Positions 18,211-27,119 of a stretch of DNA of 43,078 bases are shown piece after piece (the first letter of the stretch is position 1; the number at the start of each line of letters is the position of its first letter). The position numbers and the translations under genes were made by a program. The notes beneath the pieces are model-generated. The model was not told the origin of the DNA and ran no database searches. It saw only the letters and a program-made list of their open reading frames with translations. The stretch comes from Marinifilum sp. Lineage in GTDB: Bacteria; UBA9089; CG2-30-40-21. The stretch spans positions 1 through 43,078 of the forward strand of contig DYDG01000010.1 of the NCBI GenBank assembly GCA_020717845.1, read 5' to 3'.

Positions 18211-20805
18211 TTATGTCCTTATCTCCATTGGTGACAATATTCTGCCATTTACTTCACAACATTGGGCAATCCTGATACAAGAGGTTATGTTTGCATTTGG
18301 ACATAAGGCATGGACAACCTCTTCTGGCTTGCCTGTTCCAGAATTGGTTGTCTTAATCTCCATCAATAACTGAAATCCTGCTGTTCCCATTCCGCATTCC
18401 GCATTATGTATTTCAATACCACGAACAAACTCTCGGATATTTACCTGCTTTATTGTATCCTTTCTCTTCCGCTGGACAATAACCTCTGTTTTGCTCATAA
18501 AAGAGGCAATGTCACTGAGTGATATTATTCCCTGTCCATCAACCTGATAACGGATAAAATCTACAATAGATGTCAATGCACCAGCATTTGAGGCAATAAA
18601 TACAGCATCCATAATCCTTATGCCACAAGGCAGCACCTCATTCAGCCTCCTCATTAACTCATCCAGCTTCATGGGTATCTCAAGCTCTATATCCAGGAAT
18701 TCCTCCTGACTCATTATCCCTACGCTTAAGGGATGGCCAAAGGAAAGCCTTGGATGCGGACTGTAACCACTGCTATAGGCAATCGGGATACTGGCTCGGC
18801 TTAATGATCGCATAAACATTCGGAGCATATCAAGATGGGAGACAAACGATACCTCTTTTCCTTTGGTATATTTCAATCTTACCCGTATCTGTCTTCCTTC
18901 TACAGCATTTCTGGCAGATGGCGGAAGGTAATATGTTGTCATAGGAGTCTGCTCGACTGCATCCTCTTGTCCTTTTTCTCCTTTTTGTCCACCTGTCTCA
19001 CATACCCCGCACTGCTTGCATCTGCCTATCTGACATGCAGGGGTAGTTATAGCCTCATAGGCACGCTTTGCCTCTTTTATCAGATATTCTTTGTGGACAC
19101 CAGTATCAATATGATCCCATGGAAGGTGTTCCTCAAGACTTCTTTTTCTGGCAGTGTAAAATTCAGGGGATATTCCCGCCCTTGCAAAGGCATCCATCCA
19201 GGCAGAGAGCTTAAAGTATTCTGACCAGGCATCAAATTTACACCCCTGTTCTAAGGCATAAAGCAGCACCTGTCCCAGCCTTCTATCACCCCTGGCAAAT
19301 ACTGCCTCCATAAAGCTTGTTGCCGGGTCATTCCAGCTAACGGTTATCCATCGACAACGTTGAAACTGTCTCTTGATATAGTTCAGTTTTTCCCTTAATT
19401 GCTCAATAGATTCCTGTGCCTCCCATTGGAATGGGGTATGTGACTTGGGAACAAATGAGGCAAGGCTTATCTTGAGTTGTTTTTTGCCATACCTGACACT
19501 ATTTATCAGGGAAACCATGCCCTCTATATCCTCCCATGTCTCTGTTGGCAAACCAATCATAAAATACAGCTTTACAGTATTCCATCCCTGGTGATATGCA
19601 TCCCTTATAATTGCAGGCAGGTCATAATCAAGAACATCTTTATTAATTACACAAGATAATCTCTTTGTCCCTGCCTCTGGGGCAATGGTCAGCCCTGTTT
19701 TTTTGATTTTGGACAATATAGCTGAAACCTCTGTTACCAATGAATTCAATCGCAAAGAGGGCAGGGAAATGGCTAATTTTCTACCATAACACCTCTCTAT
19801 CCCTTTGACCAGATCCAGAATATCCGAATGATCTGTAGAACTTAAAGAGCCAAGAGACAGCTCCTCATAACCAGTTTCCTTGATTATCTGTTGAGACTGT
19901 TTAAGCAGGGTGTTTAATGACCGCCCCCGAAGTGGTCTATAGATAAAACCTGCCTGACAGAATCGGCATCCCCGACTGCATCCTCGCTGAATCTCCAATC
20001 CAGCCCGATCATGAGCAATCTCTATAAACGGCACTATTGGTTTAATGGATGCCCTCTGCTGCTCAAGATCAACCACCCGTCTTTTTATTTTTGATAAAGG
20101 CTGAAGGCTGAAGGTTGAAGGCTGAAGGGGAAGATCTTCAATCTGTGGTGTGAACTCTTTGATTGTTCCATCTGGATGATATTCTACCCTATAGAATGAC
20201 GGCACATAAACGCTTTCTATTTGAGATAATGCCAGAAGCATTTCATAACGGCTTTTGTCTCGATAGCTTTTAACCGTTGAAACTATCTCAACAATAAGCT
20301 CCTCAGACTCACCGATACAGAATACATCAATAAAATCAGCCAATGGCTCAGGATTAAGGCTGCATGGCCCGCCAGCAATGATTAAAGGGTGTTTTTCTCC
20401 CCTATCTTTAGAAAGCAGGGGAATGTTTGATAACTGCAGCATATTCAGGACATTGGTATAACTCAGCTCATATTGAAGGCTGAAGCCGATAATATCGAAC
20501 TCTGACAGAGGTGTTTTAGACTCCAGTCCAAACAAAGGGATACCTTCTTTTCTCAGCCTTTCCTCCATATCAAGCCATGGGGAATACACCCTTTCTGCAG
20601 CCACATCTGGCAGATCATTCAGGATTTCATATAATATTTTCAATCCCAAATGAGACATGCCTATCTCATAAACATCTGGAAAGGCTAAGGCAATCCTTAC
20701 CCCTGTTGAGGAAATATCCTTAAAAACACTATTAATCTCACCCCCTGTATATCTGGCTGGTTTGGTTACAAGTGGCAATATATGTTCTATGTTTACCTTA
20801 TTCAT
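18211..20805 (-). CDS. Two-domain radical SAM protein (TIGR03960-like) with C-terminal DUF2344 (TIGR03936-like)
   Basis: The N-terminal about 190 residues resemble a B12-binding-like Rossmann domain (FPDVYEIGMSHLGL, AGGPCSLNPEPLADF). The radical SAM core (about 265-480) carries the cluster motif CSRGCRFCQAG. A small cysteine cluster (CQIGRCKQCGVC) links it to the C-terminal DUF2344 domain (SHLDMLRMFMRSL, YSSGYSPHPRLSFGHPL). The substrate of this family is not established; homologs often neighbour ribonuclease E/G genes, which are absent here. The open frame starts at GTG 20811, but GAGG lies 5 bp before ATG 20805, chosen here. Two repeat tracts are embedded in frame (near residues 229 and 802), both outside the core motifs. 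Confidence 0.85.
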   Translation of the reverse strand: MNKVNIEHILPLVTKPARYTGGEINSVFKDISSTGVRIALAFPDVYEIGMSHLGLKILYEILNDLPDVAAERVYSPWLDMEERLRKEGIPLFGLESKTPLSEFDIIGFSLQYELSYTNVLNMLQLSNIPLLSKDRGEKHPLIIAGGPCSLNPEPLADFIDVFCIGESEELIVEIVSTVKSYRDKSRYEMLLALSQIESVYVPSFYRVEYHPDGTIKEFTPQIEDLPLQPSTFSLQPLSKIKRRVVDLEQQRASIKPIVPFIEIAHDRAGLEIQRGCSRGCRFCQAGFIYRPLRGRSLNTLLKQSQQIIKETGYEELSLGSLSSTDHSDILDLVKGIERCYGRKLAISLPSLRLNSLVTEVSAILSKIKKTGLTIAPEAGTKRLSCVINKDVLDYDLPAIIRDAYHQGWNTVKLYFMIGLPTETWEDIEGMVSLINSVRYGKKQLKISLASFVPKSHTPFQWEAQESIEQLREKLNYIKRQFQRCRWITVSWNDPATSFMEAVFARGDRRLGQVLLYALEQGCKFDAWSEYFKLSAWMDAFARAGISPEFYTARKRSLEEHLPWDHIDTGVHKEYLIKEAKRAYEAITTPACQIGRCKQCGVCETGGQKGEKGQEDAVEQTPMTTYYLPPSARNAVEGRQIRVRLKYTKGKEVSFVSHLDMLRMFMRSLSRASIPIAYSSGYSPHPRLSFGHPLSVGIMSQEEFLDIELEIPMKLDELMRRLNEVLPCGIRIMDAVFIASNAGALTSIVDFIRYQVDGQGIISLSDIASFMSKTEVIVQRKRKDTIKQVNIREFVRGIEIHNAECGMGTAGFQLLMEIKTTNSGTGKPEEVVHALCPNANITSCIRIAQCCEVNGRILSPMEIRT
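18386..18406. repeat. GCATTCCGCATTCC tract inside the radical SAM gene
   Basis: CCCATTCCGCATTCCGCATT encodes part of HNAECGMG on the minus strand. The same 7-bp unit repeats in the acyltransferase gene at 31708-31740. In both it stays in frame. Confidence 0.7.
20099..20131. repeat. GGCTGAA tandem tract inside the radical SAM gene
   Basis: Four adjacent G(G/T)(C/T)TGAAG-type 7-9 bp units lie within the coding sequence and encode QPSTFSLQPLS on the minus strand. The same unit forms the inverted repeat at 27120-27178. Confidence 0.65.
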
Positions 20806-20866
20806 GTCCACCTCGGGTAGAATATGTTTGAGTGCAATTGACCACCGGCAGTGGACATTCCATCAC

Positions 20867-20886
20867 CACAGACAGGAATGTCTGTG
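20867..20886. repeat. CACAGACA/TGTCTGTG hairpin
   Basis: Eight-base perfect arms surround a GGAA loop in the spacer downstream of rfbC and upstream of the radical SAM gene. It resembles the CACAGGCA hairpin at 24320 and may belong to one repeat family. Confidence 0.5.
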
Positions 20887-20903
20887 CTACGTTGTTTGGC
20901 AAT

Positions 20904-21440
20904 TCATTTAGCACTTAGCCTCGAAAGGCTCCTATCCTTTTCAGAGATAATTGGGTCATTAATCGGCCAGTTGATATTAATCTCAGGGTCATTCCAGATG
21001 ATCCCGCAGTCATGCTCAGGGGAATATTCCTCTGTACACTTATAAACAACCTCAGCCATTTGGCTTAAAACAAGAAATCCATGGGCAAAACCAGTCGGGA
21101 TATAAAGTATGGACTGATTTTCTTCTGATAGCTCAATCCCAACCCATTGGGTATAGCTGGGTGAGCCTTTTCTTATATCAACAGCTACATCAAATATCCT
21201 CCCCCTTAAGCAGCGAACCAATTTACCCTGTGCCTTAGGATTTTTCTGATAATGAAGACCCCTTAACACAGATTTCACAGACATTGATTGATTATCCTGA
21301 ACAAATTTCTCCATTATCCCCATTTTAACAAAATCAGAATACTTATAGGTTTCCATGAAGAAACCTCTTTCATCTGTCAATACCTTTGGTTCAATAAGGA
21401 TAATTTCAGGTATGGATAATTGTTTGAAATCAAAGGGCAT
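20904..21440 (-). CDS. rfbC: dTDP-4-dehydrorhamnose 3,5-epimerase
   Basis: RmlC/RfbC epimerises dTDP-4-keto-6-deoxyglucose at C3 and C5 in dTDP-L-rhamnose synthesis. The 178-residue cupin has the family motifs VLTDERGFFMETY, VLRGLHYQ (catalytic His), GKLVRCLRGRIFDVAVDIR, PTGFAHGF and YKCTEEYSPEHD (active-site Tyr region). GGAGGAGAT precedes the ATG. RfbA is 3 kb upstream on the same strand, but RfbB and RfbD are not in the window, so the pathway must be completed elsewhere. Confidence 0.95.
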   Translation of the reverse strand: MPFDFKQLSIPEIILIEPKVLTDERGFFMETYKYSDFVKMGIMEKFVQDNQSMSVKSVLRGLHYQKNPKAQGKLVRCLRGRIFDVAVDIRKGSPSYTQWVGIELSEENQSILYIPTGFAHGFLVLSQMAEVVYKCTEEYSPEHDCGIIWNDPEININWPINDPIISEKDRSLSRLSAK

Positions 21441-21489
21441 ATCTCCTCCCTATGTTTAAGGTTGACACGACAATAGCATCTCATGTATT

Positions 21490-21549
21490 GGTGGGCAATG
21501 CCCACCCTACAACTAAAAATAGGGGCAGAGAAAATAAACCCTGCCCCTA
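21490..21549. repeat. Two adjacent palindromes (GGTGGGCAATGCCCACC and AGGGGCAG/CTGCCCCT)
   Basis: A perfect 17-bp palindrome at 21490-21506 is the same family as 14750-14819. It is followed by AGGGGCAG (21521-21528) and CTGCCCCT (21541-21548). Lying just after the PEP-CTERM gene stop, the pair may act as a transcript end. Confidence 0.65.
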
Positions 21550-21579
21550 CTCAAAATATCAATCTTGTCCCTTGATAAT

Positions 21580-23409
21580 CTATCTTTGTTTCTTTCTCAG
21601 TCCTCTGGCAAGTCCAATTAATCCGCTGCCCAGAAGCAATATAGTTGTTGGTTCTGGAACAGCAGCTGGTCCCCCTACAGGAGGTGAGCCAGGAGCAGGT
21701 GCACCTATTCCACCACCACCGCCACCGCCTGGCAAGGGTGGATCACCGATAAAATAACCTGGTCTTGGATCAGATGTTGCATACGGGCCATCTGTCCCAG
21801 GATAAGGGCTGCGGAATGAAAAACCTGCCAGATCATTGTCTGGAGTGATGTTATGGGTTGCATAATCTGTTGAGTACCAGCGAAGTATCTCTGGCGGATC
21901 CTGCCAGAGGTTACCATTGCTGCCCCACATACCTCCGGTATTCTGCCAATTCCAAATTGATGGATCAGGAGATACCATTTGATATGACCATCCTGCAGGT
22001 GAATTGATATCAAATACCGTTCCCGGCCAGATAGGCACCTCATAGTCAACAATATTCTGAGCAGAAAGGTCAGAGTTATTCACTGTGAAGTTATAGGTGA
22101 ACCAGTTATCAGCTCCAGTAGTGATCATGGTATCAATCCATGAGATATGTCCCCCATTACTAACCACTGCACCAGCTATCTGAGCAGGGGTTGCCGTTGC
22201 TGGAAGTGAATTTCCTGCTGGATCAACCAATGGCGGTGAATCTGGTGGAGGGGTTGTCTCTCCAGATGAATCTTCTGGCAATGGCGGATCACCTATAAAC
22301 GGAAAGTCACTCGGATCAGAGGTTTGATATGGTCCCCCTGCCCCGGCATAAGGACTGTCAAACCTGAAGCCAGCAAGCGATGTCCCTGGATTAACCATGT
22401 CAGGATAGTACCAGTTACTGCCTTCTGCCTGCCAGTGCAGGATTAATGGTGGATTCTGCCAGTTTGCCCCCCATGTGCCAAACTGTTGGTTCACATTTTC
22501 CCAATTCCAGATAATACCAGGATCACCTGGTTTGCCAATGGTATATGTCCAGCCAAGCGGGGATTGGATATTGAATACCGTTCCAGGGAAGATAGGCACC
22601 TCATAATCAATGATAGGAGCGGTTGATGTTGCCGAATTATTAACCTCAAAGTCATAGGTATACCAGCCACTTAAGGAATCCTGGTTGACAATGGTATCTA
22701 TCCATGATGTATGCTGCCAGGGTTGAAAGGCAGCCGTGGCTGTGCCGTAAAACTCTGAAGATGTCTCCCAGTATTCATAAGTACTGGTTCCTTCTGGTTC
22801 ACCTTCTGGTTCACCTTCTGGTTTATCCAACAGTTCATTTATATAATAATCATACTCATATCCACTTCCTATTTGCCAGCTTCCACCAACTGTTTCATAT
22901 GGTGTAGCAATTGGTGACAGTGGCGTAGTAAACCCAAAACCATTCAAGATATTACCAGCAGGTATGGGAGAGTCATGCTCACCTCCATACACTGTACTTT
23001 CTTCATACCAATGCAATGTTGCTGGGAAAGACTGCCATCGCCAGCTTGGTGTAATGGGCACCAATCTATCCTCAATCATATTTATAGGAGTTGCATTACC
23101 CCATACCTGTGAAAAATGCTCCAACCAACTCCAAGTATAATTCCACCCTTGTGGCGAGGTAATATTGTGTGTTGTGGTTTGCCATGGCCACACTGGCAGC
23201 ATAAAATCACTTATCTCATCCGTGCTATTCAAGGCATTGAGGACAGTAAAATTATAGGTATATTCTCCGTTAGCAGTAGGGCTAACATCAGTTAGCACCG
23301 TAGAGGTATGAGAACCATCCACCGACCACCCCCAATAATCTGCTCCTGCCTTTCCCTCAAACAGAAAAAAGCATGAAATCACCAATAGAAATATAAAATA
23401 CCGTTTCAT
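21580..23409 (-). CDS. PEP-CTERM sorting-domain protein with three internal repeats
   Basis: The C-terminus has the PEP-CTERM tripartite signal: VPEPTT, a hydrophobic stretch (ILLLGSGLIGLA) and a basic tail (RGLRKKQR). Such proteins are cleaved and sorted by an exosortase, usually in polysaccharide-producing diderms. A signal peptide ends near FEGKAGA. The body has three diverged modules of about 150 residues, each with 'SW.DT', 'YNF.VNNS', 'W.W.N' and 'GFSF.SPY...GPY.TSDP' motifs, rich in Trp and aromatic residues. A polyglycine run precedes the sorting signal. The open frame begins at TTG 23424, but GGAGG lies 7 bp before ATG 23409, so that start is chosen. No exosortase is in the window. 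Confidence 0.9.
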   Translation of the reverse strand: MKRYFIFLLVISCFFLFEGKAGADYWGWSVDGSHTSTVLTDVSPTANGEYTYNFTVLNALNSTDEISDFMLPVWPWQTTTHNITSPQGWNYTWSWLEHFSQVWGNATPINMIEDRLVPITPSWRWQSFPATLHWYEESTVYGGEHDSPIPAGNILNGFGFTTPLSPIATPYETVGGSWQIGSGYEYDYYINELLDKPEGEPEGEPEGTSTYEYWETSSEFYGTATAAFQPWQHTSWIDTIVNQDSLSGWYTYDFEVNNSATSTAPIIDYEVPIFPGTVFNIQSPLGWTYTIGKPGDPGIIWNWENVNQQFGTWGANWQNPPLILHWQAEGSNWYYPDMVNPGTSLAGFRFDSPYAGAGGPYQTSDPSDFPFIGDPPLPEDSSGETTPPPDSPPLVDPAGNSLPATATPAQIAGAVVSNGGHISWIDTMITTGADNWFTYNFTVNNSDLSAQNIVDYEVPIWPGTVFDINSPAGWSYQMVSPDPSIWNWQNTGGMWGSNGNLWQDPPEILRWYSTDYATHNITPDNDLAGFSFRSPYPGTDGPYATSDPRPGYFIGDPPLPGGGGGGGIGAPAPGSPPVGGPAAVPEPTTILLLGSGLIGLARGLRKKQR

Positions 23410-23513
23410 AATAAACACCTCCAACTAAGATTAGATGTATGCCATCAACTTTATATGTTAATAAATTCCTGATTCAATCAAGAATTTGATATTTTTGTCT
23501 GCCAAATATTTAC

Positions 23514-23542
23514 ATTATACCACAAATATATCGATTTGTCAA
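23514..23542 (-). promoter_or_regulatory. sigma70-type promoter of the PEP-CTERM gene
   Basis: On the minus strand TTGACA (23542-23537) and TATAAT (23519-23514) are perfect consensus with a 17-bp spacer, about 105 bp upstream of ATG 23409. Confidence 0.75.
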
Positions 23543-23559
23543 ATTTTTTTTGCTATCCG

Positions 23560-23586
23560 GCAGGGCAAACGCATCTAAATCCCACA
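23560..23586. repeat. Shared 27-bp element just upstream of a promoter (copy 1)
   Basis: GCAGGGCAAACGCATCTAAAT-like sequence lies 18 bp upstream of the -35 box of the PEP-CTERM promoter. Copy 2 sits in the same relative place at 34800-34826. Function is unknown: it could be an upstream regulator site or a dispersed repeat. The rest of 23587-23736 holds no gene. Confidence 0.6.
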
Positions 23587-23736
23587 CCCGTAAATGTGGA
23601 ATAGCACCACAAAAGCAGTTCTTTCGCAACCTTTGTTTGTGTAAAAAGACAACAGCTTGTGGGTTTTTTGCCCCATACGTTTAGAGTGCATCAACTATAA
23701 AACTACCCCAAATAATATGGCAAGTAGCAATTAGTA

Positions 23737-23789
23737 CAGCAATTCTCGGTGAAAAACATCACTCTTGCCTTTTTTACCGAGAATTGCTG
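23737..23789. repeat. 14-bp stem inverted repeat downstream of the coiled-coil gene
   Basis: CAGCAATTCTCGGT (23737-23750) pairs exactly with ACCGAGAATTGCTG (23776-23789) around a 25-base loop. It ends 31 bp after the coiled-coil gene stop and could stabilise or end that transcript. No T-run follows on the minus strand. Confidence 0.6.
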
Positions 23790-23820
23790 ATAATTTATCC
23801 TGTATCCGATTACTAATTCT

Positions 23821-24285
23821 CTATGCGGCTAATTTTAGTAATTCGCCCTTTATCCCTACTATCTCCTGCTCTACATTTATAACCCTAATTTCTAATTTCT
23901 CTTGCTCCTCACGCCTGACAACTGCTCTATAAAGTTGATCAATTCGCTCATTTGTTCTGTCTAATCGTGCACTTAAATTTATGTTCATCTGATCCATTCG
24001 ATTATTCGTCTCATCTATTCGTGCAATTAAACTCCTATTCATCTCGTCCATTCGTGCAATTAAACTTGTGTTCATTTCACCCATTCGATTATTCGTCTCA
24101 TCTATTCGTTTATTCGTCTCATCTATCCTTCTACTCTGGTCAACAAGATGAGCGTTCATATCGTCAAGCCTCTTATTTGTCAACTGCAACAATACATTAA
24201 TCTTTTCATTCTCTCCTTTGATTACGCCAAGTTCAGGAAGTATAAGTTCCTGAACAACCTTTTTAATAGTTTCTGCTATTTCCAT
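23821..24285 (-). CDS. Coiled-coil protein with tandem heptads
   Basis: The gene encodes 154 residues, nearly all helical. The middle (about 47-120) is a run of near-identical heptads such as RIDETNN, RMDEMN and ARIDETN, mirrored by DNA repeats (ATTCGTCTCATCTATTCGT occurs repeatedly). The N-terminus (ETIKKVVQELILPELGVIKGE) and C-terminus (VEQEIVGIKGELLKLA) are less repetitive. There is no signal peptide or membrane segment. It is likely an oligomeric rod; partner and role are unknown. AAAGGAGATG precedes the ATG. It stands alone between repeat-rich spacers. Confidence 0.7.
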   Translation of the reverse strand: MEIAETIKKVVQELILPELGVIKGENEKINVLLQLTNKRLDDMNAHLVDQSRRIDETNKRIDETNNRMGEMNTSLIARMDEMNRSLIARIDETNNRMDQMNINLSARLDRTNERIDQLYRAVVRREEQEKLEIRVINVEQEIVGIKGELLKLAA

Positions 24286-24319
24286 TTTTTTTCATCTCCT
24301 TTTGATTTTATTTTAGTAG

Positions 24320-24352
24320 CACAGGCATCTTGCCTGTGAGGAGCGATGCTCC
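24320..24352. repeat. Tandem short hairpins CACAGGCA/TGCCTGTG and GGAGC/GCTCC
   Basis: CACAGGCA TCT TGCCTGTG (24320-24338) is followed directly by GGAGC GAT GCTCC (24340-24352). The spacer 24286-24563 otherwise contains only the long inverted repeat at 24402 and the small hairpin at 24544. Confidence 0.6.
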
Positions 24353-24401
24353 ATAGTTTTACTTATTTTAGTATCCCGGACATTACCTTTTTTGTAGAGT
24401 T

Positions 24402-24495
24402 TTTTTGACAGGATTACAGGATGGACAGGATATTTTTTAATTTATTTTTATCTTTTTTGTTTTTATCCTGTCCAATCCTGTAATCCTGTCAAAAA
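24402..24495. repeat. Long inverted repeat (GACAGGATTACAGGAT family)
   Basis: About 31-bp arms, 24402-24432 and 24464-24495, are reverse complements apart from a single-base indel, separated by a 31-bp T-rich loop. Both arms start or end in T/A runs, so the structure could act as a terminator on either strand between rfbA and the coiled-coil gene. Confidence 0.75.
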
Positions 24496-24543
24496 TCTTA
24501 TCTGGTAGAAATTATCTGTTCTACTATAGCAGATTAAAAAAGG

Positions 24544-24558
24544 CAGGTTGGAAACCTG
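24544..24558. repeat. CAGGTT/AACCTG small hairpin
   Basis: CAGGTT GGA AACCTG followed by TGCTAC lies just beyond the rfbA stop codon and resembles the GCACAGG hairpin family at 24320. Confidence 0.45.
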
Positions 24559-24563
24559 TGCTA

Positions 24564-25436
24564 CTAACCAACCAATCTCAGAAGATATTGTCCATACTCA
24601 TTTTTGCTTAAAGGTTCTGCAAGCCTTAACAGCTGTTCCTTATCGATATATCCCAAAGAAAAGGCTATCTCTTCTATACAGGCTACCTTCAGTCCCTGCC
24701 TTTTTTCGATTGCCTCGACAAACCCTGCAGCATCAAAAAGGCTTTCATGTGTTCCTGTATCAAGCCAGGCATATCCCCTTCCCATCAGCTCAACCCTGAG
24801 GTTATTATTCTCCAGGTATCTCTTGTTCACATCTGTTATCTCCAGCTCTCCCCTCCATGAAGGCTTGATATTTTTAGCGATATCAACAACCAGATTGTCA
24901 TAAAAATATAGCCCTGTAACCGCATAATTGGATTTAGGCATCATGGGTTTTTCCTCAATAGACAAAACCCTGCCATCCTTGTCAAACTCAACCACACCAT
25001 ATCTCTGCGGATCTGTCACATAGTAGCCAAATACTGTTGCCCCTTTCTGGAAGGATACATCCATAACCGCCTTTTTTAACAGCTCGATTAATCCATGGCC
25101 ATAAAAGATATTATCTCCCAGGATGAGGCAGACATCATCATTCCCAATGAATTCCTCACCCAGGATAAATGCCTCTGCCAATCCATTTGGAGAAGGCTGT
25201 TCCTTGAATTTAATATTTAACCCAAGATGATTGCCGTCACCAAATATCTCTTCAAACCTTGGCAAATCCTGAGGGGTTGAGATTATCAGGACATCCCTTA
25301 TGCCTGCAAGCATAAGTATAGAAAGCGGGTAGTAGATCATGGGCTTATTATAAATTGGCAAAAGCTGTTTGCAAACACTAATGGTTACTGGATAAAGCCT
25401 TGATCCGCTTCCTCCTGCAAGAATAATTCCTTTCAT
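24564..25436 (-). CDS. rfbA: Glucose-1-phosphate thymidylyltransferase
   Basis: RmlA/RfbA makes dTDP-glucose from dTTP and glucose-1-phosphate, the first step to dTDP-sugars. The 290-residue protein carries [43 protein letters not shown] (metal Asp), [14 protein letters not shown] and [10 protein letters not shown]. Its start overlaps the end of gmd by 4 bp, with AAGGAGC upstream, so the two are coupled. It is the last gene of the dedA-gmd-rfbA set. Confidence 0.95.
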   Translation of the reverse strand: MKGIILAGGSGSRLYPVTISVCKQLLPIYNKPMIYYPLSILMLAGIRDVLIISTPQDLPRFEEIFGDGNHLGLNIKFKEQPSPNGLAEAFILGEEFIGNDDVCLILGDNIFYGHGLIELLKKAVMDVSFQKGATVFGYYVTDPQRYGVVEFDKDGRVLSIEEKPMMPKSNYAVTGLYFYDNLVVDIAKNIKPSWRGELEITDVNKRYLENNNLRVELMGRGYAWLDTGTHESLFDAAGFVEAIEKRQGLKVACIEEIAFSLGYIDKEQLLRLAEPLSKNEYGQYLLRLVG

Positions 25437-26470
25437 CTTTGCTCCTTCTTAACCCTTTTAATATCTGACTCTACCATCATTTTTGCCAGCTCTTCAAACT
25501 TAGTCTCTGGCTGCCAGCCAAGTTTTTCTTTAGCCTTAAGGGGATTGCCCAGTAATATATCTACCTCAGCCGGCCGATAAAATTCTGGTGATACCTCTAT
25601 CAATATCTTACCTGTTTTTTCATCAATCCCTTTTGTTTCAACGCCCTGTCCTTGCCATTGTATCTTGAACCCTGCACAATCAAAGGCATATTCTACAAAT
25701 TCCCGGACAGTATGAGTTTCTCCAGTAGATAAGATGTAATCATCTGCCTTATCTTGTTGAAGCATACGCCACATCCCTTCCACATACTCCTTGGCATACC
25801 CCCAATCTCTTTTGGCATCCAGATTGCCGAGGACAATCTTTTCCTGCAACCCAAGGATGATCCTGGCGATGCCATAGGTTATTTTCCTGGTAATAAATTC
25901 TAAGCCTCGTAGCGGAGATTCATGATTGAACAATATCCCGGAACAGGCGAACATATTATAAGATTCCCTATAATTTACTACAGCCCAATGAGCAAACAAC
26001 TTTGAAACCCCATATGGGCTTCTTGGATAAAACGGTGTTCTTTCTGTCTGAGGCATCTCCCGGACATCACCAAACATCTCGCTTGTAGATGCCTGATAGA
26101 ATCTTGCCTCTGGTTTCAGTGTCCTGATTATCTCAAGCAATCGCAAGACACCAATGGCATTCACCTCTGAGGTCAGGATTGGCTGTTCAAAAGAGGTATG
26201 GACAAAGCTCTGAGCCGCCAGGTTATATATCTCATCTGGCTGGATTTTTTCTATTATTCTATAGACATTTTCAAACTCCAGCAGATCCATATAAACGATC
26301 TTAATCTTGTCTTCTATCCCCAGATCCTTTAATCTCCAATTGCTTGAATCACCGCTTCTTCTGTCAGCCCCAAAAACCGTATATCCTTTTTCCAATAGAA
26401 GCTGTCCAAGATATGCCCCATCTTGTCCACGAATACCTGTAATTAATGCTGTTTTACCTTGCTCACTCAT
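25433..26470 (-). CDS. gmd: GDP-mannose 4,6-dehydratase
   Basis: Gmd converts GDP-D-mannose to GDP-4-keto-6-deoxy-D-mannose, the precursor of GDP-fucose, GDP-rhamnose or GDP-perosamine. The 345-residue short-chain dehydrogenase has the NAD(P)-binding [36 protein letters not shown], the STSEMFG catalytic segment and YGVSKLFAH (YxxxK). It overlaps dedA by 8 bp and rfbA by 4 bp. The next enzyme in any GDP-deoxysugar route is not in the window. Confidence 0.92.
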   Translation of the reverse strand: MSEQGKTALITGIRGQDGAYLGQLLLEKGYTVFGADRRSGDSSNWRLKDLGIEDKIKIVYMDLLEFENVYRIIEKIQPDEIYNLAAQSFVHTSFEQPILTSEVNAIGVLRLLEIIRTLKPEARFYQASTSEMFGDVREMPQTERTPFYPRSPYGVSKLFAHWAVVNYRESYNMFACSGILFNHESPLRGLEFITRKITYGIARIILGLQEKIVLGNLDAKRDWGYAKEYVEGMWRMLQQDKADDYILSTGETHTVREFVEYAFDCAGFKIQWQGQGVETKGIDEKTGKILIEVSPEFYRPAEVDILLGNPLKAKEKLGWQPETKFEELAKMMVESDIKRVKKEQR

Positions 26471-27098
26471 TATTGTCTCCTTTGCACTTTACTTTAAGAT
26501 GTCTTCTGATAAAGACATACAATCCAACAACAAGAAGAATGCCTATGAATAGATCACACTTATGGAATATTGGAGAAACAACAGAATGGTATTTTTCGCC
26601 AAATTTCATCCCCAAATAGGTAAGTCCATAATTCCAGGGAATAGAGCCAATGGTTGTATAAAGACAAAACTTAAAGAAGTTCATCTTTGATATGCCTGCT
26701 GGCAGGGAGATAAACGTTCTGATAACCGGCATATTTCTGGTAATAAATATTGCCCATTCACCATATTTACTAAACCATCTATCGGCTACATCTATATCGT
26801 GATGGGTGATTAAGATATATTTGCCGTATTTCATAATAAATGGTCTGCCGCCAACCGCACCAACCCAGTAAGCAATTACTGATCCAACCAGATTACCCAC
26901 TGTCCCGGCAAATACCACCCAGAACATTGAGAATTTCCCCTCAGCTATCAAACAGCCTGCAAATGGCATGATAATCTCAGAGGGCAGAGGAATGCAGGCA
27001 CTTTCTATTGCCATGGCTATTCCTACACCAAAATAGCCTGTGGCATCAATGATATTTTTTACAATAACAGCCAAGAATTCAAGTATGTCAGTAATCAT
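26463..27098 (-). CDS. DedA/VTT family membrane protein
   Basis: This 211-residue polytopic inner-membrane protein belongs to the DedA (SNARE-associated/VTT) family, linked to lipid-carrier flipping and envelope integrity. Visible features are the N-terminal re-entrant region (ACIPLPSEIIMPFAG), the conserved FITRNMPVIRTFISLPAGIS motif with its arginines, and GSIPWN. Clustering with nucleotide-sugar genes fits a role with undecaprenyl phosphate carriers, but this is inference. AAAGGAG precedes the ATG. Confidence 0.88.
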   Translation of the reverse strand: MITDILEFLAVIVKNIIDATGYFGVGIAMAIESACIPLPSEIIMPFAGCLIAEGKFSMFWVVFAGTVGNLVGSVIAYWVGAVGGRPFIMKYGKYILITHHDIDVADRWFSKYGEWAIFITRNMPVIRTFISLPAGISKMNFFKFCLYTTIGSIPWNYGLTYLGMKFGEKYHSVVSPIFHKCDLFIGILLVVGLYVFIRRHLKVKCKGDNNE

Positions 27099-27119
27099 GG
27101 TAACTCCTTTTAGGTAAAT

